Shown: in pieces, positions 13,283 through 22,327 of the stretch
Position numbering within the stretch: position 1 is the stretch's first letter
Layout: every line of letters starts with the position of its first letter
Assembly: GCF_030053155.1 (NCBI RefSeq)
Contig: NZ_CP125640.1
Location: forward strand, 310,001-374,000
Direction of reading: 5' to 3'
Length of the DNA: 64,000 nt
Source of the DNA: Rhizobium sp. BT03
GTDB taxonomy: Bacteria; Pseudomonadota; Alphaproteobacteria; Rhizobiales; Rhizobiaceae
The notes under the pieces: generated by a model
Told to the model about the DNA's origin: nothing
What the model saw: only the letters and a program-made list of their open reading frames with translations
Databases searched by the model: none
Translations under genes and position numbers: made by a program

Positions 13283-13663
13283 ATGCGGCCGACCGGACTG
13301 AAAGCGACGCTCTTCCTGCGCATGCTTTGCGCCTTGAGCCTGGCTTTGCTCGGCCTTGCCCATCAGGCGCCGCAGGCTGTCGCCTCCGAAGGTTACGATG
13401 CGAGCGCCTATGTGCTGCCTGACGGCACCTTCGCCTCGCTCTGCGTCACGGTGAAGGACGCCGACGGCAAGAGCGTCGTCTTCAAGCCGAATTGCGAAGC
13501 CTGCCGGCTGTCGGCCTCTATCATTCTGCCGACGCCCGATGCGGGCGCCTGGCTCCAAGGCAAGATCGCCTCGCTCGTCAATTCGCCGATCGAAACGTCG
13601 GCCGTTGCCGGCGCCTCTGCCGTCAGCCGGCCGAACTCCCGCGCGCCGCCCACCCTCGGCTGA
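13283..13663 (+). CDS. small exported protein, uncharacterised
   Basis: The 126-residue product has an N-terminal hydrophobic segment (LRMLCALSLALLGLAHQAP) ending in AVASEG, a likely signal peptide. The mature part has CVTVKDADGKSV and two cysteines close together in NCEACRLSA, reminiscent of a DUF2946-type small protein, often found near copper genes. It lies 72 bp upstream of the copper-chaperone fusion, on the same strand, so a metal-related role is plausible but is inferred only from context. GAAGGGGATC precedes the ATG. Confidence 0.75.
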   Translation: MRPTGLKATLFLRMLCALSLALLGLAHQAPQAVASEGYDASAYVLPDGTFASLCVTVKDADGKSVVFKPNCEACRLSASIILPTPDAGAWLQGKIASLVNSPIETSAVAGASAVSRPNSRAPPTLG

Positions 13664-13735
13664 TCTGCCTTCGCACCTATGATGCAGCATGCCGGTCCGC
13701 CAGAGAGAAGTTTGCGGCCGGCGAGGAGATATCCG

Positions 13736-14737
13736 ATGAAGATCAGCACGACATCCGGCAAGACATTCGCGCTTGCCGCCCTTTTTTCCGCCACCGCCAC
13801 TGCTGGTGCCGAGGCGCATGTGACCTTCCTCAACAAGGAGGCGACCCAGGACAGCACCATTCTCGCCACGCTGCAGCTGCCACACGGCTGCGACGGCAAG
13901 GCGACCACTGAGGTGCGGGTCAAGCTGCCGGAAGGTTTCGTCTTCGCCAAGCCGCAGCCGAAGGCCGGCTGGGAGCTCGAGGTGATCAAGGGCGACTACC
14001 AGAAGACCTATGACAATCACGGCGACAAGGTGAAGACAGGCGCGGTCGAGATCCGCTGGAAGAACGGCAATCTCTCCGACGATTTTTATGACACCTTCGT
14101 CATCCAGGGTAAGGTATCGGGCGTCGAGGCCGGCACCTCGCTCGCCTTTCCGGTGACACAGCTGTGTGGCGACACGGTCGAGGCCTGGGATCAGGTGGCG
14201 AAGGAGGGCGGTGATGCGCATGGGATGAAAAGCCCGGCGCCGCTGTTGAAGGTCGTTGCCGGCGAAGACCATGGTCACGATCATGACGACATGGCCGGCA
14301 TGGATATGACCGGTATGAGTGGTATGGGTGCCGCGGCGCCGGCCGGCGAAGCGGTCAAGGCCGGCGATCTCGAAGTCTCCGGCGGTTTCGCCAAGGCGAT
14401 GCTGCCCGGCCAACCGGTCGGCGGCGGCTTCTTCACGGTGAAGAACAACGGCCAGACGGATGACCGCCTGGTGTCGGTGACATCGCCTGCAGCAGGCGAG
14501 GTTCAGATCCACGAGATGGTGACGAAGGACAATGTCATGCGGATGCGCCAGCTGAAGGACGGCATCGCCATTGCCGCCGGCGAGACGCTCAAGCTCGAGC
14601 CCGGCAATCTGCATCTGATGTTCCAGAAGGTGAAGACGCCGTTCAAGCAGGGCGATACGGTGCCGGTGACGCTGATTTTCGAAAAGGCCGGCAAAGTCGA
14701 GCTGGTGTTGCAGGTGCTGTCGGCGCAAGGCAAGTAA
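13736..14737 (+). CDS. YcnI/DUF1775 - PCuAC copper chaperone fusion
   Basis: The 333-residue exported protein joins two copper-handling domains. Residues 1-27 are a signal peptide ending AGAEA, so the mature protein starts with histidine (HVTF), as in YcnI/DUF1775 where the N-terminal His binds copper. DUF1775 runs to about residue 180, then a His/Met-rich linker (DHGHDHDDMAGMDMTGMSGM), then a PCuAC domain from about 205 to the end. The PCuAC copper motif is visible as IHEM...MRM...LHLM. Role: periplasmic copper delivery, probably to cytochrome oxidase. GAGGAGAT precedes the start. Confidence 0.92.
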   Translation: MKISTTSGKTFALAALFSATATAGAEAHVTFLNKEATQDSTILATLQLPHGCDGKATTEVRVKLPEGFVFAKPQPKAGWELEVIKGDYQKTYDNHGDKVKTGAVEIRWKNGNLSDDFYDTFVIQGKVSGVEAGTSLAFPVTQLCGDTVEAWDQVAKEGGDAHGMKSPAPLLKVVAGEDHGHDHDDMAGMDMTGMSGMGAAAPAGEAVKAGDLEVSGGFAKAMLPGQPVGGGFFTVKNNGQTDDRLVSVTSPAAGEVQIHEMVTKDNVMRMRQLKDGIAIAAGETLKLEPGNLHLMFQKVKTPFKQGDTVPVTLIFEKAGKVELVLQVLSAQGK

Positions 14738-14758
14738 GCGCGATCCGATCGAAACAAT

Positions 14759-14797
14759 AAAGCCCGCGGCTGTGATCGCAGCCGCAGGCTTTCATTT
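14759..14797. terminator. rho-independent terminator
   Basis: A GC-rich hairpin (AGCCcGCGGCTG-tgat-CGCAGCCGCaGGCT) is followed by TTCATTT on the plus strand and preceded by A-rich sequence, so it could work in both directions. It lies between the convergent copper-chaperone fusion and the small minus-strand gene at 14812. Confidence 0.8.
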
Positions 14798-14811
14798 GGG
14801 AGGCGATTGCC

Positions 14812-15078
14812 TCAAACGTCTTCGTAGGATTGCAGTGCCTGCTTGAGGCCGGCCTGCGGCTGGCGATTGCCTTTGGCCATCAGGTCGAGCGCCACTTCTG
14901 TCGACTGGATGATGCTGGAGGGCTCCTCGGCCTGATCGGGGCTGTCGGCTTTCAATTGCCGGTCGGCAATGCGGCGCGCATCGCGGGCGGCGGTGCTGGT
15001 GGCGACACGCTGCGGAATCCGCAGCGATTCGAAGGCAATGGCAGCGGTGTTGGCCGATATGGACAGGAGCTGGGTCAT
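14812..15078 (-). CDS. small hypothetical protein
   Basis: The 88-residue product (MTQLLSISANTAAIAFESLR at the start, ending ALQSYEDV) is rich in Ala, Gln and Ser and probably helical. It has no signal peptide, cysteine motif or membrane segment. I do not recognise the family. The start at 15078 is uncertain since no good ribosome site is seen; the frame stays open to 15114. Confidence 0.55.
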   Translation of the reverse strand: MTQLLSISANTAAIAFESLRIPQRVATSTAARDARRIADRQLKADSPDQAEEPSSIIQSTEVALDLMAKGNRQPQAGLKQALQSYEDV

Positions 15079-15198
15079 AGTGTCACGGTATCGGCATGAC
15101 CTTGGCGCCATCATAAGAAAATCATTGGCATTTTACCGGATGGTAAGATTCGTTCCGAGATGATTGGAATCTCCGCGCAGTTGCGATAAATCCGGCTG

Positions 15199-15576
15199 AT
15201 GATCCAGGCTCTTCTCGTCGCCGTCGGCGGCGCCATCGGTTCCCTTCTCAGATATTATGTCGGCCAGTGGTCGTTGCGGCTCATGGGCCCGGCCTTTCCC
15301 TGGGGCACGCTTGCCGTCAACGTCATCGGCTGTTTCGTCATCGGCGTCTTCGCCGAGCTGATCGCGCGCCGGTTCAACGCCTCGGTGGAATTGCGCCTGT
15401 TGCTGATCACCGGCTTTCTCGGCGGCTTCACTACCTTCTCGGCCTTCTCGCTGGATGCGATCTCGCTGTTCGAGCGTGGGGAGGCGATTGCCGGCGGCGT
15501 CTATATCGTTGCCAGCGTCGGGCTTTCGATGGCGGCGGTCATGGCGGGCCTTGCCGTCATGCGCGCTTGGGCGTGA
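15199..15576 (+). CDS. crcB: fluoride efflux channel CrcB/Fluc
   Basis: CrcB is a dual-topology inner-membrane fluoride channel. The 125-residue protein has four hydrophobic helices and the family motifs GGAIGSLLRYYVG, GTLAVNVIGCFVIG and GFLGGFTTFSAFS. No fluoride riboswitch is obvious in the 120 bp upstream. Confidence 0.95.
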   Translation: MIQALLVAVGGAIGSLLRYYVGQWSLRLMGPAFPWGTLAVNVIGCFVIGVFAELIARRFNASVELRLLLITGFLGGFTTFSAFSLDAISLFERGEAIAGGVYIVASVGLSMAAVMAGLAVMRAWA

Positions 15577-15670
15577 TTTCTTTTCCGGTTTCCGTTTTGT
15601 GTGAAAATGCTCTAAAGGCTGCGGCAAGAACGCCGGCTTGGCCCGTGCTGCAATTTCCGAAAGATTTTTT

Positions 15671-16660
15671 ATGGCTGGCATAGAACATATCAAGGTTGAA
15701 GCCGACGAAGCGGGCATGCGGCTCGATCGCTGGTTCAAAGTACATTTTCCCGGGCTCGGCTTCGGCCCGCTGCAGAAGCTCCTGCGCTCCGGCCAGGTGC
15801 GCGTCGATGGCGGCCGGGTCAAATCGGATGCGCGCGTGCAGCCCGGCCAGACGGTGCGGGTGCCGCCGCTGGATGTCGATGCAAAGAAGTCCGGACCGAT
15901 CGCCGGCAAGGATCTCAAGCATTCCAGCGATTTCGAGCTGCTGTCGCGCATGGTGCTGCATGAGGACGACAAGGTGATCGTGCTCAACAAGCCGCCCGGC
16001 ATTGCGGTGCAGGGCGGCTCCGGTGTGGCCCGGCATATCGACCAGATGCTCGAAGCCTGGACCAGCCCGAAGGGCGAAAAGCCGCGGCTCGTTCACCGCC
16101 TCGATCGCGACACATCAGGTGTTCTCGTCATCGCCCGCACCCGCGGCGCCGCACAGAAGCTGACCGCCGCCTTCCGCGAGCGCGACACCAAGAAGACCTA
16201 TTGGGCGCTGGTCAAGGGCGTGCCGCGCAAGCACGAGGACAAGATCTCGACCTGGCTCGTCAAGGAAGCGACCGCCGATGGCGACCGCATGCGCATCGCC
16301 AAACACGGCGAGGACGGCGCCGATCATGCGATTTCCTTCTACCGCGTGGTGGAGACGGCGGCGCAGAACCTCGCCTGGCTGGAGATGGAGCCTTATACCG
16401 GCCGGACCCACCAGCTGCGTGTCCATGCTCTGCATATCGGTCACCCGATCATCGGCGATCCGAAATATTTCGACGACGATCCGAATTGGGATTTTCCGGG
16501 CGGCATCCAGAAGAAGCTGCATCTGCACGCGCGCCACATCGACATCCCGCACCCATCCGGCGGCCGCCTGCGCGTCAGCGCGCCGCTGCCGCCGCATATG
16601 GTGCAGACCTGGAACCTGCTTGGTCTCGACCTTGCCGGCGCCGAAAGGGACAGCGAATGA
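15671..16660 (+). CDS. rluC: 23S rRNA pseudouridine synthase, RluC/RluD family
   Basis: The 329-residue protein has an N-terminal S4 RNA-binding domain (MRLDRWFKVHFP) followed by the RluA-type catalytic domain with HRLDRDTSGVLVIAR, whose Asp is the catalytic residue, and GRTHQLRVH. It modifies uridines in large-subunit rRNA. RluC is the likeliest assignment by length and gene order. Its stop overlaps the start of the HAD phosphatase (ATGA), giving a coupled operon. Confidence 0.92.
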   Translation: MAGIEHIKVEADEAGMRLDRWFKVHFPGLGFGPLQKLLRSGQVRVDGGRVKSDARVQPGQTVRVPPLDVDAKKSGPIAGKDLKHSSDFELLSRMVLHEDDKVIVLNKPPGIAVQGGSGVARHIDQMLEAWTSPKGEKPRLVHRLDRDTSGVLVIARTRGAAQKLTAAFRERDTKKTYWALVKGVPRKHEDKISTWLVKEATADGDRMRIAKHGEDGADHAISFYRVVETAAQNLAWLEMEPYTGRTHQLRVHALHIGHPIIGDPKYFDDDPNWDFPGGIQKKLHLHARHIDIPHPSGGRLRVSAPLPPHMVQTWNLLGLDLAGAERDSE

Positions 16661-17310
16661 AACTCGCGCTTTTCGATTGCGACGGCACGCTGGTCGACAG
16701 CGCCGGGCTGATCCACGAAACCATGCGCCGCACCTTCGAAAAATTCGGCAAGCCGGAACCGCGATTTGAGGACACCAAGGCGATTATCGGCCTGTCGCTC
16801 GATATCGCCATCGCCCGCATGCAGGGCAAGCCGCATGTCGAGCCGGAAGACATCGAGATGACGGCGCATTACAAATCGCTGTTTTCGGTCGTGCGCCAGG
16901 ATCTCGACTACCGGGAACCGCTGTTTCCCGGCATTCGCGAGATGATCGACGCGATTAGCGGGCGCGAGGATCTGCTGATCGGTGCCGTAACCGGCAAATC
17001 CAGGCGGGGGCTGAACCTGGTGATGGAAACGCACGGCTTCGACCGCTATTTCACCGTGGCGCGCACCGCCGACGATTGCCCTTCCAAGCCGCATCCGGCC
17101 ATGGTGACGGAATGCTGCGACGAAACCGGCATGAATGCCGCGGATGCCGTTGTCATCGGCGATGCGATTTACGATATGCAGATGGCAAAGGCTGCCGGCG
17201 CCAAGGCGATCGGCGTTGCCTGGGGCTATGCCAGCGTGGATGAGCTGATCGCCAACGGCGCCGATGCGATCGCCTATCATCCAAACGAGATATTGCGCCA
17301 TTTTTCCTGA
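16657..17310 (+). CDS. HAD-superfamily phosphatase, phosphoglycolate-phosphatase-like
   Basis: The 217-residue protein has HAD motif I FDCDGTLVDS at residues 6-15, motif II GAVTGKS, motif III lysine in SKPHPAMV and motif IV VIGDAIYDMQMAKAAG, with a helical cap between motifs I and II. The substrate is not identifiable from sequence. It sits between rluC (4-bp overlap) and the ATP12 gene (9 bp downstream). Confidence 0.9.
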   Translation: MKLALFDCDGTLVDSAGLIHETMRRTFEKFGKPEPRFEDTKAIIGLSLDIAIARMQGKPHVEPEDIEMTAHYKSLFSVVRQDLDYREPLFPGIREMIDAISGREDLLIGAVTGKSRRGLNLVMETHGFDRYFTVARTADDCPSKPHPAMVTECCDETGMNAADAVVIGDAIYDMQMAKAAGAKAIGVAWGYASVDELIANGADAIAYHPNEILRHFS

Positions 17311-17319
17311 GGTGAGCCC

Positions 17320-18105
17320 ATGCGCGATCTGCTGAACGACCTTTCCGAGGGCCTGAGCCATCCCGACCCGATCCGCCGGGCGCAGATCCAGATGAAGAAG
17401 CCGCTGCCGAAGCGTTTCTACACCGATGTCGCCGTTGCCGAGCATGAGGGCGGTTTTGCCATCACGCTCGACGGCAAGATGGTGCGCACGCCGGCGCGCC
17501 AGGTGCTCGCGCTTCCCACAGAGGCGCTGGCGCGGCTTGTCGCCGCCGAATGGCAGGCGCAGGGTGAAGAGATCGATCCGGTGACGATGCCGGTGACGCG
17601 GCTCGTCAACACCGCGCTCGACGGCATTACCGGCAACACTCAGGCTATCCTTGAAGATATCCTGCGCTTTTCCTCAAGCGACCTCATCTGCTACCGCGCC
17701 GATGGGCCGGAACTGCTGGTCGAGCGTCAGGCCGAGCGCTGGGACCCGGTCATCGACTGGGCGGCGTACGATCTCGGCGCCCGCTTCATCCTCGTCGAAG
17801 GCGTGATGCCGCGTGACCAGCCGCGCGAGGCGACTGCCGCCTTCGCTGTCACGCTCGCCAGATACGACAGCCCGATGGCGCTCGCCGCCCTCCACACGAT
17901 CACGACTCTGACCGGTTCGGCGATCCTGGCGCTCGCCTTCGCCTGCGGCCGGTTGACGGTTGAGGAAGCCTGGTCGCTTGCGCATCTCGACGAGGACTGG
18001 ACGATCGAACATTGGGGCAGCGACGAGGAAGCCGAGGAGCGGCGGGCCAAGCGCTTTGCCGAGTTCAAGGCGGCGACGGACGTTTTTTTCGCCCTAAGCG
18101 CCTGA
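17320..18105 (+). CDS. F1-ATPase assembly chaperone, ATP12 family
   Basis: ATP12 proteins assist incorporation of the F1 alpha subunit; the family is found in mitochondria and alphaproteobacteria. The 261-residue product has the hallmark N-terminal region KRFYTDVAVAEHEGGFAITLDGKMVRTPA and the C-terminal block LTGSAILALA...EEAWSLAHLDEDWTIEHWGSDEEA. It is coded just after the HAD phosphatase in an apparent operon. Confidence 0.95.
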   Translation: MRDLLNDLSEGLSHPDPIRRAQIQMKKPLPKRFYTDVAVAEHEGGFAITLDGKMVRTPARQVLALPTEALARLVAAEWQAQGEEIDPVTMPVTRLVNTALDGITGNTQAILEDILRFSSSDLICYRADGPELLVERQAERWDPVIDWAAYDLGARFILVEGVMPRDQPREATAAFAVTLARYDSPMALAALHTITTLTGSAILALAFACGRLTVEEAWSLAHLDEDWTIEHWGSDEEAEERRAKRFAEFKAATDVFFALSA

Positions 18106-18172
18106 AACATATTGCCTTCCCCGCCATTATGACGAAATCTGCGACTCCAACGGGGTCGTGCGGGATTTTGCA

Positions 18173-18631
18173 ATGAATTGGCTGAGGTCGTGTTTTTGCC
18201 GGGCCGCACTCGTCTGTGTCGCGCTGACGGCCTGCGTCAGCCTCTCGGGCACGAAGCCGGCGGCGCCGGTCTATGACGTGCGCAGCGCCGTTGTCGTCTC
18301 CGGCCCGAACATGCCGGCCGAGCTGCTTTCCGGCATCAACGACCGCGTCAACGCCGCCATCAACGCCACGGTGCGCGATACCGTGCTGCCGCGGGTGGTG
18401 CTGACGATCCGCGTCGTCGCCATCGAGAAGGGGCTCGGCTTCCAGAAGGACCGCAACATCGCCAAGGTGAGTATCGACGCGGCCTCCGTCGAGGATGGCT
18501 CGGTCATCGCCGTCAGTGCCTTCGACGTGACCAGCATCGCCGCCGATCCCAAGCTTGCCGACGAGATCCTGGCCGAGGACGTCGCGGCAAGGATACGCTC
18601 GGTTTTCTCGCTCAGCGGGCGTGGGCTCTAA
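18173..18631 (+). CDS. putative lipoprotein, uncharacterised
   Basis: The 152-residue product has a signal peptide with lipobox LTAC (residues about 19-22), so it is likely membrane-anchored in the periplasm. The mature domain alternates beta-like stretches (VVLTIRVVAIEKGLGF, KVSIDAASVEDGS). I do not recognise the family with certainty. It follows the ATP12 gene by 67 bp. A GTG at 18158 is an alternative start. Confidence 0.78.
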   Translation: MNWLRSCFCRAALVCVALTACVSLSGTKPAAPVYDVRSAVVVSGPNMPAELLSGINDRVNAAINATVRDTVLPRVVLTIRVVAIEKGLGFQKDRNIAKVSIDAASVEDGSVIAVSAFDVTSIAADPKLADEILAEDVAARIRSVFSLSGRGL

Positions 18632-18757
18632 AGCATGATGCCGAAAAGTGTCAGCGGTTTTCGGGTGACATCATGCTCTAACTAATTAATTTAGAACAGG
18701 ATTTAAGCCGAATGGCTTGAAATCATCCTGTTCTAAAGCATGTCGCGGCGATAACGA
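18632..18757. repeat. double-palindrome intergenic element (RIME-like)
   Basis: Two strong hairpins lie side by side. The first pairs AGCATGATG with CATCATGCT around CCGAAAA...TTTTCGG (about 18634-18680). The second pairs AGAACAGGAT with ATCCTGTTCT (about 18692-18736). Both are flanked by TAAAGCATG-like sequence, and the element ends with a small GTCG-CGAC palindrome. This composition is typical of mosaic palindromic repeats in Rhizobium intergenic DNA. It sits between the lipoprotein gene and pccB. Confidence 0.8.
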
Positions 18758-18787
18758 CATGCAAAAAATATAGGCGAGGGAGATCGC

Positions 18788-20320
18788 ATGAAGGAAATTC
18801 TCGAAGAACTGGAACGGCGCCGCGGCGTCGCACGCCTCGGCGGCGGCAAGGCGCGCATCGACGCCCAGCACAAGCGCGGCAAGCTGACGGCGCGCGAGCG
18901 CATCGACCTCTTCCTCGACGAAGGCTCCTTCGAGGAGTTCGATATGTTCGTCGAACATCGCTCCACCGATTTCGGCATGGACAAGAGCCGTGTTGCCGGC
19001 GACGGCGTCGTCACCGGCTGGGGTACGGTCAACGGCCGCACGGTGTTCGTCTTCGCCAAGGATTTCACCGTCTTCGGCGGCTCGCTTTCGGAAGCGCATG
19101 CCGAGAAGATCATGAAGGTGCAGGACATGGCGCTGAAGAACCGCGCGCCGATCGTCGGCATCTACGATGCCGGCGGCGCCCGCATCCAGGAGGGCGTGGC
19201 GGCCCTTGGCGGTTACGCCGAAGTGTTCCAGCGCAATGTGCTCGCCTCCGGCGTCATCCCGCAGATTTCGGTGATCATGGGTCCCTGCGCCGGCGGCGAT
19301 GTCTATTCACCTGCCATGACCGATTTCATCTTCATGGTGCGCGATACCTCCTACATGTTCGTCACCGGGCCGGATGTGGTGAAAACCGTCACCAACGAGA
19401 CGGTGACGGCGGAAGAACTCGGCGGTGCCGTGGTCCACACGACGCGCTCTTCGATTGCCGACGGCGCCTATGAGAATGATGTGGAAACGCTGCTGCAGGT
19501 GCGCCGGCTGATCGATTTCCTGCCGCTTTCGAACACCGCGCCGCTGCCCGAGATCGAATGTTACCAGTCGGTGACAGAGGTCGACATGTCGCTCGATACG
19601 CTGGTGCCGGCCAGCGCCAACAAGCCATACGATATCAAGGAGTTGATCCGGAAGGTGGCGGACGAGGGGGATTTCTTCGAGATCCAGGCAAGCTTTGCCG
19701 GCAATATCGTCTGCGGCTTCGGCCGCGTCGAAGGCTCCACCGTCGGTTTCGTCGCCAACCAGCCGATGGTGCTGGCCGGCGTGCTCGACAGCGATGCCTC
19801 GCGCAAGGCTGCCCGCTTCGTGCGCTTCTGCGACTGCTTCAGCATTCCGATCGTCACCTTCGTCGACGTACCGGGCTTCCTGCCGGGCACGGCGCAGGAA
19901 TATGGCGGGCTGATCAAGCATGGCGCCAAGCTGCTCTTTGCCTATGCCGAAGCGACGGTGCCGAAGCTCACCGTCATTACCCGCAAGGCCTTCGGCGGCG
20001 CCTATGACGTGATGGCGTCGAAACACCTGCGGGGAGATCTCAACTATGCCTGGCCGACGGCGCAGATCGCGGTGATGGGGGCCAAGGGCGCGGTCGAGAT
20101 CATCTTTCGCAAGGATATCGCCGATCCGGAAAAGATCGCTGCCCATACGAAAATGTACGAGGACCGTTTCCTCTCGCCCTTCGTCGCCGCCGAGCGCGGT
20201 TATGTCGATGAAGTGATCATGCCGCATTCGACCCGCCGGCGGCTGGCGCGGGGGCTGAAGATGCTGCGCAACAAGGACCTCACCAATCCGTGGAAGAAGC
20301 ACGACAACATTCCGCTTTGA
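18788..20320 (+). CDS. pccB: propionyl-CoA carboxylase beta subunit
   Basis: The carboxyltransferase subunit moves CO2 from biotin to propionyl-CoA to give methylmalonyl-CoA. The 510-residue length and two crotonase-like domains are typical. Motifs include [47 protein letters not shown] and [20 protein letters not shown] precedes the ATG. The alpha subunit gene is about 3.2 kb downstream on the opposite strand, with unrelated genes between them. Confidence 0.95.
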   Translation: MKEILEELERRRGVARLGGGKARIDAQHKRGKLTARERIDLFLDEGSFEEFDMFVEHRSTDFGMDKSRVAGDGVVTGWGTVNGRTVFVFAKDFTVFGGSLSEAHAEKIMKVQDMALKNRAPIVGIYDAGGARIQEGVAALGGYAEVFQRNVLASGVIPQISVIMGPCAGGDVYSPAMTDFIFMVRDTSYMFVTGPDVVKTVTNETVTAEELGGAVVHTTRSSIADGAYENDVETLLQVRRLIDFLPLSNTAPLPEIECYQSVTEVDMSLDTLVPASANKPYDIKELIRKVADEGDFFEIQASFAGNIVCGFGRVEGSTVGFVANQPMVLAGVLDSDASRKAARFVRFCDCFSIPIVTFVDVPGFLPGTAQEYGGLIKHGAKLLFAYAEATVPKLTVITRKAFGGAYDVMASKHLRGDLNYAWPTAQIAVMGAKGAVEIIFRKDIADPEKIAAHTKMYEDRFLSPFVAAERGYVDEVIMPHSTRRRLARGLKMLRNKDLTNPWKKHDNIPL

Positions 20321-20458
20321 CATTCGAAAATGAATAAAGCTGCCGGCTCGGCTGTTTGCCTGCTGTCGAAAAAGTGAACGGCCGTCAGTGATCCGTGTGT
20401 TCAATCCCTGTCGGTGACGAGCTAACGCTCGCCAGTATTCTTTTAATGGAGAGGTTTT

Positions 20459-20851
20459 ATGTCAAGTTTCGAGCGTCTTTCTGCCTACCGCCCCTATGGG
20501 CTGGCCGCTCTCAGGATCATCACCGCGCTGCTGTTCATCGAACACGGCACGATGAAGCTTTTCGGCTTCCCGGCGTCGCAGATGTCCGGCTCGCTGCCGC
20601 CGCTGATGCTTTTCGCCGCTCTTCTCGAGCTTGTCGGCGGCATCCTCATTCTCATCGGCCTGCTGACGCGCCCCGTCGCCTTCCTGCTCGCCGGCGAAAT
20701 GGCGGTTGCCTATTTCATGGCGCACGCTCCGAGCAGCTTCTTCCCGGCCGTCAACCAGGGCGATGCCGCGATCCTGTTCTGCTTCGTCTTCCTCTACCTG
20801 TTCTTCTCCGGTCCCGGCGCGTTTGCCGTCGACAACCGCAAGGCAGCCTGA
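20459..20851 (+). CDS. DoxX-family membrane protein
   Basis: The 130-residue protein has four hydrophobic segments and the DoxX-family motifs RIITALLFIEHGTMKLFGFP and LELVGGILILIGLLTRPVAFLLAGEMAVAYFMAH. Members are small inner-membrane proteins, some linked to quinone or redox functions. No specific role can be set here. TGGAGAGG precedes the ATG. Confidence 0.9.
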   Translation: MSSFERLSAYRPYGLAALRIITALLFIEHGTMKLFGFPASQMSGSLPPLMLFAALLELVGGILILIGLLTRPVAFLLAGEMAVAYFMAHAPSSFFPAVNQGDAAILFCFVFLYLFFSGPGAFAVDNRKAA

Positions 20852-20899
20852 GCCGATATAGACTGCGGGGCGTTGCGATGCCCCGCAGCATTTCCTTCG

Positions 20900-21214
20900 T
20901 CAGGCAGTGAGCTTGAGACCGGCGATGCCGCCGACGATCAGCATGATGCAGGCAAGACGGGAGACACTTGCCTCATCGCCAAGCAGCCAGACGCCGAGGA
21001 GCACGGTGCCGACCGTGCCGATGCCGGTCCAGACCGCATAGGCGGTGCCGATCGGCAGGTGCTTCACCGCCAGGCCGAGCAGCACGATGCTGACCACCAT
21101 GGATATGACGGTCAGCGCCGTCGGCAGCGGCCGTGTGAAGCCATCGGTGTATTTAAGGCCGATCGCCCAGCCGCATTCGAAAAGACCGGCGAGAAAAAGC
21201 AGAAACCAAGCCAT
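20900..21214 (-). CDS. small multidrug resistance family exporter, SugE/Gdx-like
   Basis: The 104-residue protein has four transmembrane helices. The first holds the SMR glutamate in LAGLFECGWAIGLKYTDGF, and the WAIGLKYTDGFTR phrase is closer to SugE/Gdx (guanidinium exporters) than to EmrE. AAGGAG just before the ATG at 21214 decides the start over 21232. I saw no guanidine riboswitch upstream. Confidence 0.9.
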   Translation of the reverse strand: MAWFLLFLAGLFECGWAIGLKYTDGFTRPLPTALTVISMVVSIVLLGLAVKHLPIGTAYAVWTGIGTVGTVLLGVWLLGDEASVSRLACIMLIVGGIAGLKLTA

Positions 21215-21378
21215 ACGACTCTCCTTGTTCAAGAGCGAGGCCGTCCCCGCGACGTTGCATCCTCAGGATGCCGCAGTCGTCTGCGATGACGCCTATATGC
21301 GAGAGGAGACGGGCGACTTCAAGGTAGGAATCGACACGGCTGCCATGCCACCCGTTTCTTGCCGGCTTGGAAGCAGGA

Positions 21379-21846
21379 TCAGGATCGCTCGCCAGCCTCG
21401 GCGGAAAGGCTCTTGGCGCGGCGGCAGAGGCGGTCGAAGGTTTCCAGGAAACGTGAGCGGTCTTTCGGGCTGAAGGCGGCGTTGTAGCCCTTGCTCTCGC
21501 CGGTTTCGCGCAAATGCGCGCCGAGATCGCGCATGGCGCTCGCCATGCCGATATTGGTCTCGTCGAAGACGCGCCCTGTCGGGCCGCTAACGAAGGCGCC
21601 GGTGGCGACGCAGCGCACCGCGAGCGGCACGTCGGCGGTGACGACGACATCGCCCGGACCGGCGTGCTCGGCGATCCAATTGTCGGCGGCGTCGAAGGCG
21701 TTGGAGACGATGACGTTGTGGATCATCGGATCGCGCGAAGGGCGCAGGCCGGAATTGGCGACGAAGGTGACTTCGAGGCCGAGGCGTTCGGCGACCTTCA
21801 GGACTTCCGGCTTCACCGGGCAGGCATCGGCATCGACGTAGATCAT
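21379..21846 (-). CDS. YaiI/YqxD family protein (DUF188)
   Basis: The 155-residue protein has the conserved start MIYVDADACPVKPEVLKVAERLG and the motif GDVVVTADVPLA, features of the UPF0178/DUF188 family, which has a PIN-like fold and no firmly established function. It is 11 bp downstream of the GNAT gene and could share its transcript. Confidence 0.92.
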   Translation of the reverse strand: MIYVDADACPVKPEVLKVAERLGLEVTFVANSGLRPSRDPMIHNVIVSNAFDAADNWIAEHAGPGDVVVTADVPLAVRCVATGAFVSGPTGRVFDETNIGMASAMRDLGAHLRETGESKGYNAAFSPKDRSRFLETFDRLCRRAKSLSAEAGERS

Positions 21847-21856
21847 GGCGATATCC

Positions 21857-22327
21857 TCATGCCGGCCGCGCCGACTGTCTGACCATATCGATATGGGGAA
21901 TGCCGTCTTCCAGATATTCCTCCGATGCCACGGCGAAACCGAAGGCTTCGTAGAATCGGCGCAGATGGGCCTGCGCCGACAAGGCGATGGGGTTTGCCGG
22001 ATAAAGCCGTTCGCAAGCCGTGATCGCTTCGCTCATCAATGTATCACCCAGGCGCTTGCCGCGATGGGCAGGTGAGACGACGACGCGGCCGATCTTTGAC
22101 GGCTCCTGCGGTTCGTGCGGCTTCAGGATCCGCGCTGAAGCCAGGAGTTCGCCGCTCTCCATCAGTCGCAGATGCAGGGCATCGATATCCTTGCCGTCGA
22201 GTTCCGGATAGGCACAGTTCTGCTCGACGACGAAGACATCGACACGCATTTTCAAGAGGTCGTAGAGCTCGCGCGCGAGGAGCTCGTCGATGCTCTTGAG
22301 ATCGGCCGTGTAGGTCGTCGAAGCCAT
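21857..22327 (-). CDS. GNAT acetyltransferase, ElaA-like
   Basis: The 156-residue protein has the GNAT acetyl-CoA loop RVVVSPAHRGKRLGDTLM and the ElaA-like phrases LYDLLKMRVDVFVVEQNCAYPELDGKD and HLRRFYEAFGF. The acceptor is unknown. Its ATG overlaps the stop codon of the formaldehyde dehydrogenase gene (TGATG), so the two are translationally coupled. Confidence 0.92.
   Translation of the reverse strand: MASTTYTADLKSIDELLARELYDLLKMRVDVFVVEQNCAYPELDGKDIDALHLRLMESGELLASARILKPHEPQEPSKIGRVVVSPAHRGKRLGDTLMSEAITACERLYPANPIALSAQAHLRRFYEAFGFAVASEEYLEDGIPHIDMVRQSARPA

Noticed and set aside
20421..20432. GCTAACGCTCGC upstream of the DoxX gene
   Set aside because: Two mismatches in the right half and far from the cluster; could be weak cross-binding but not supported enough to list as an operator.
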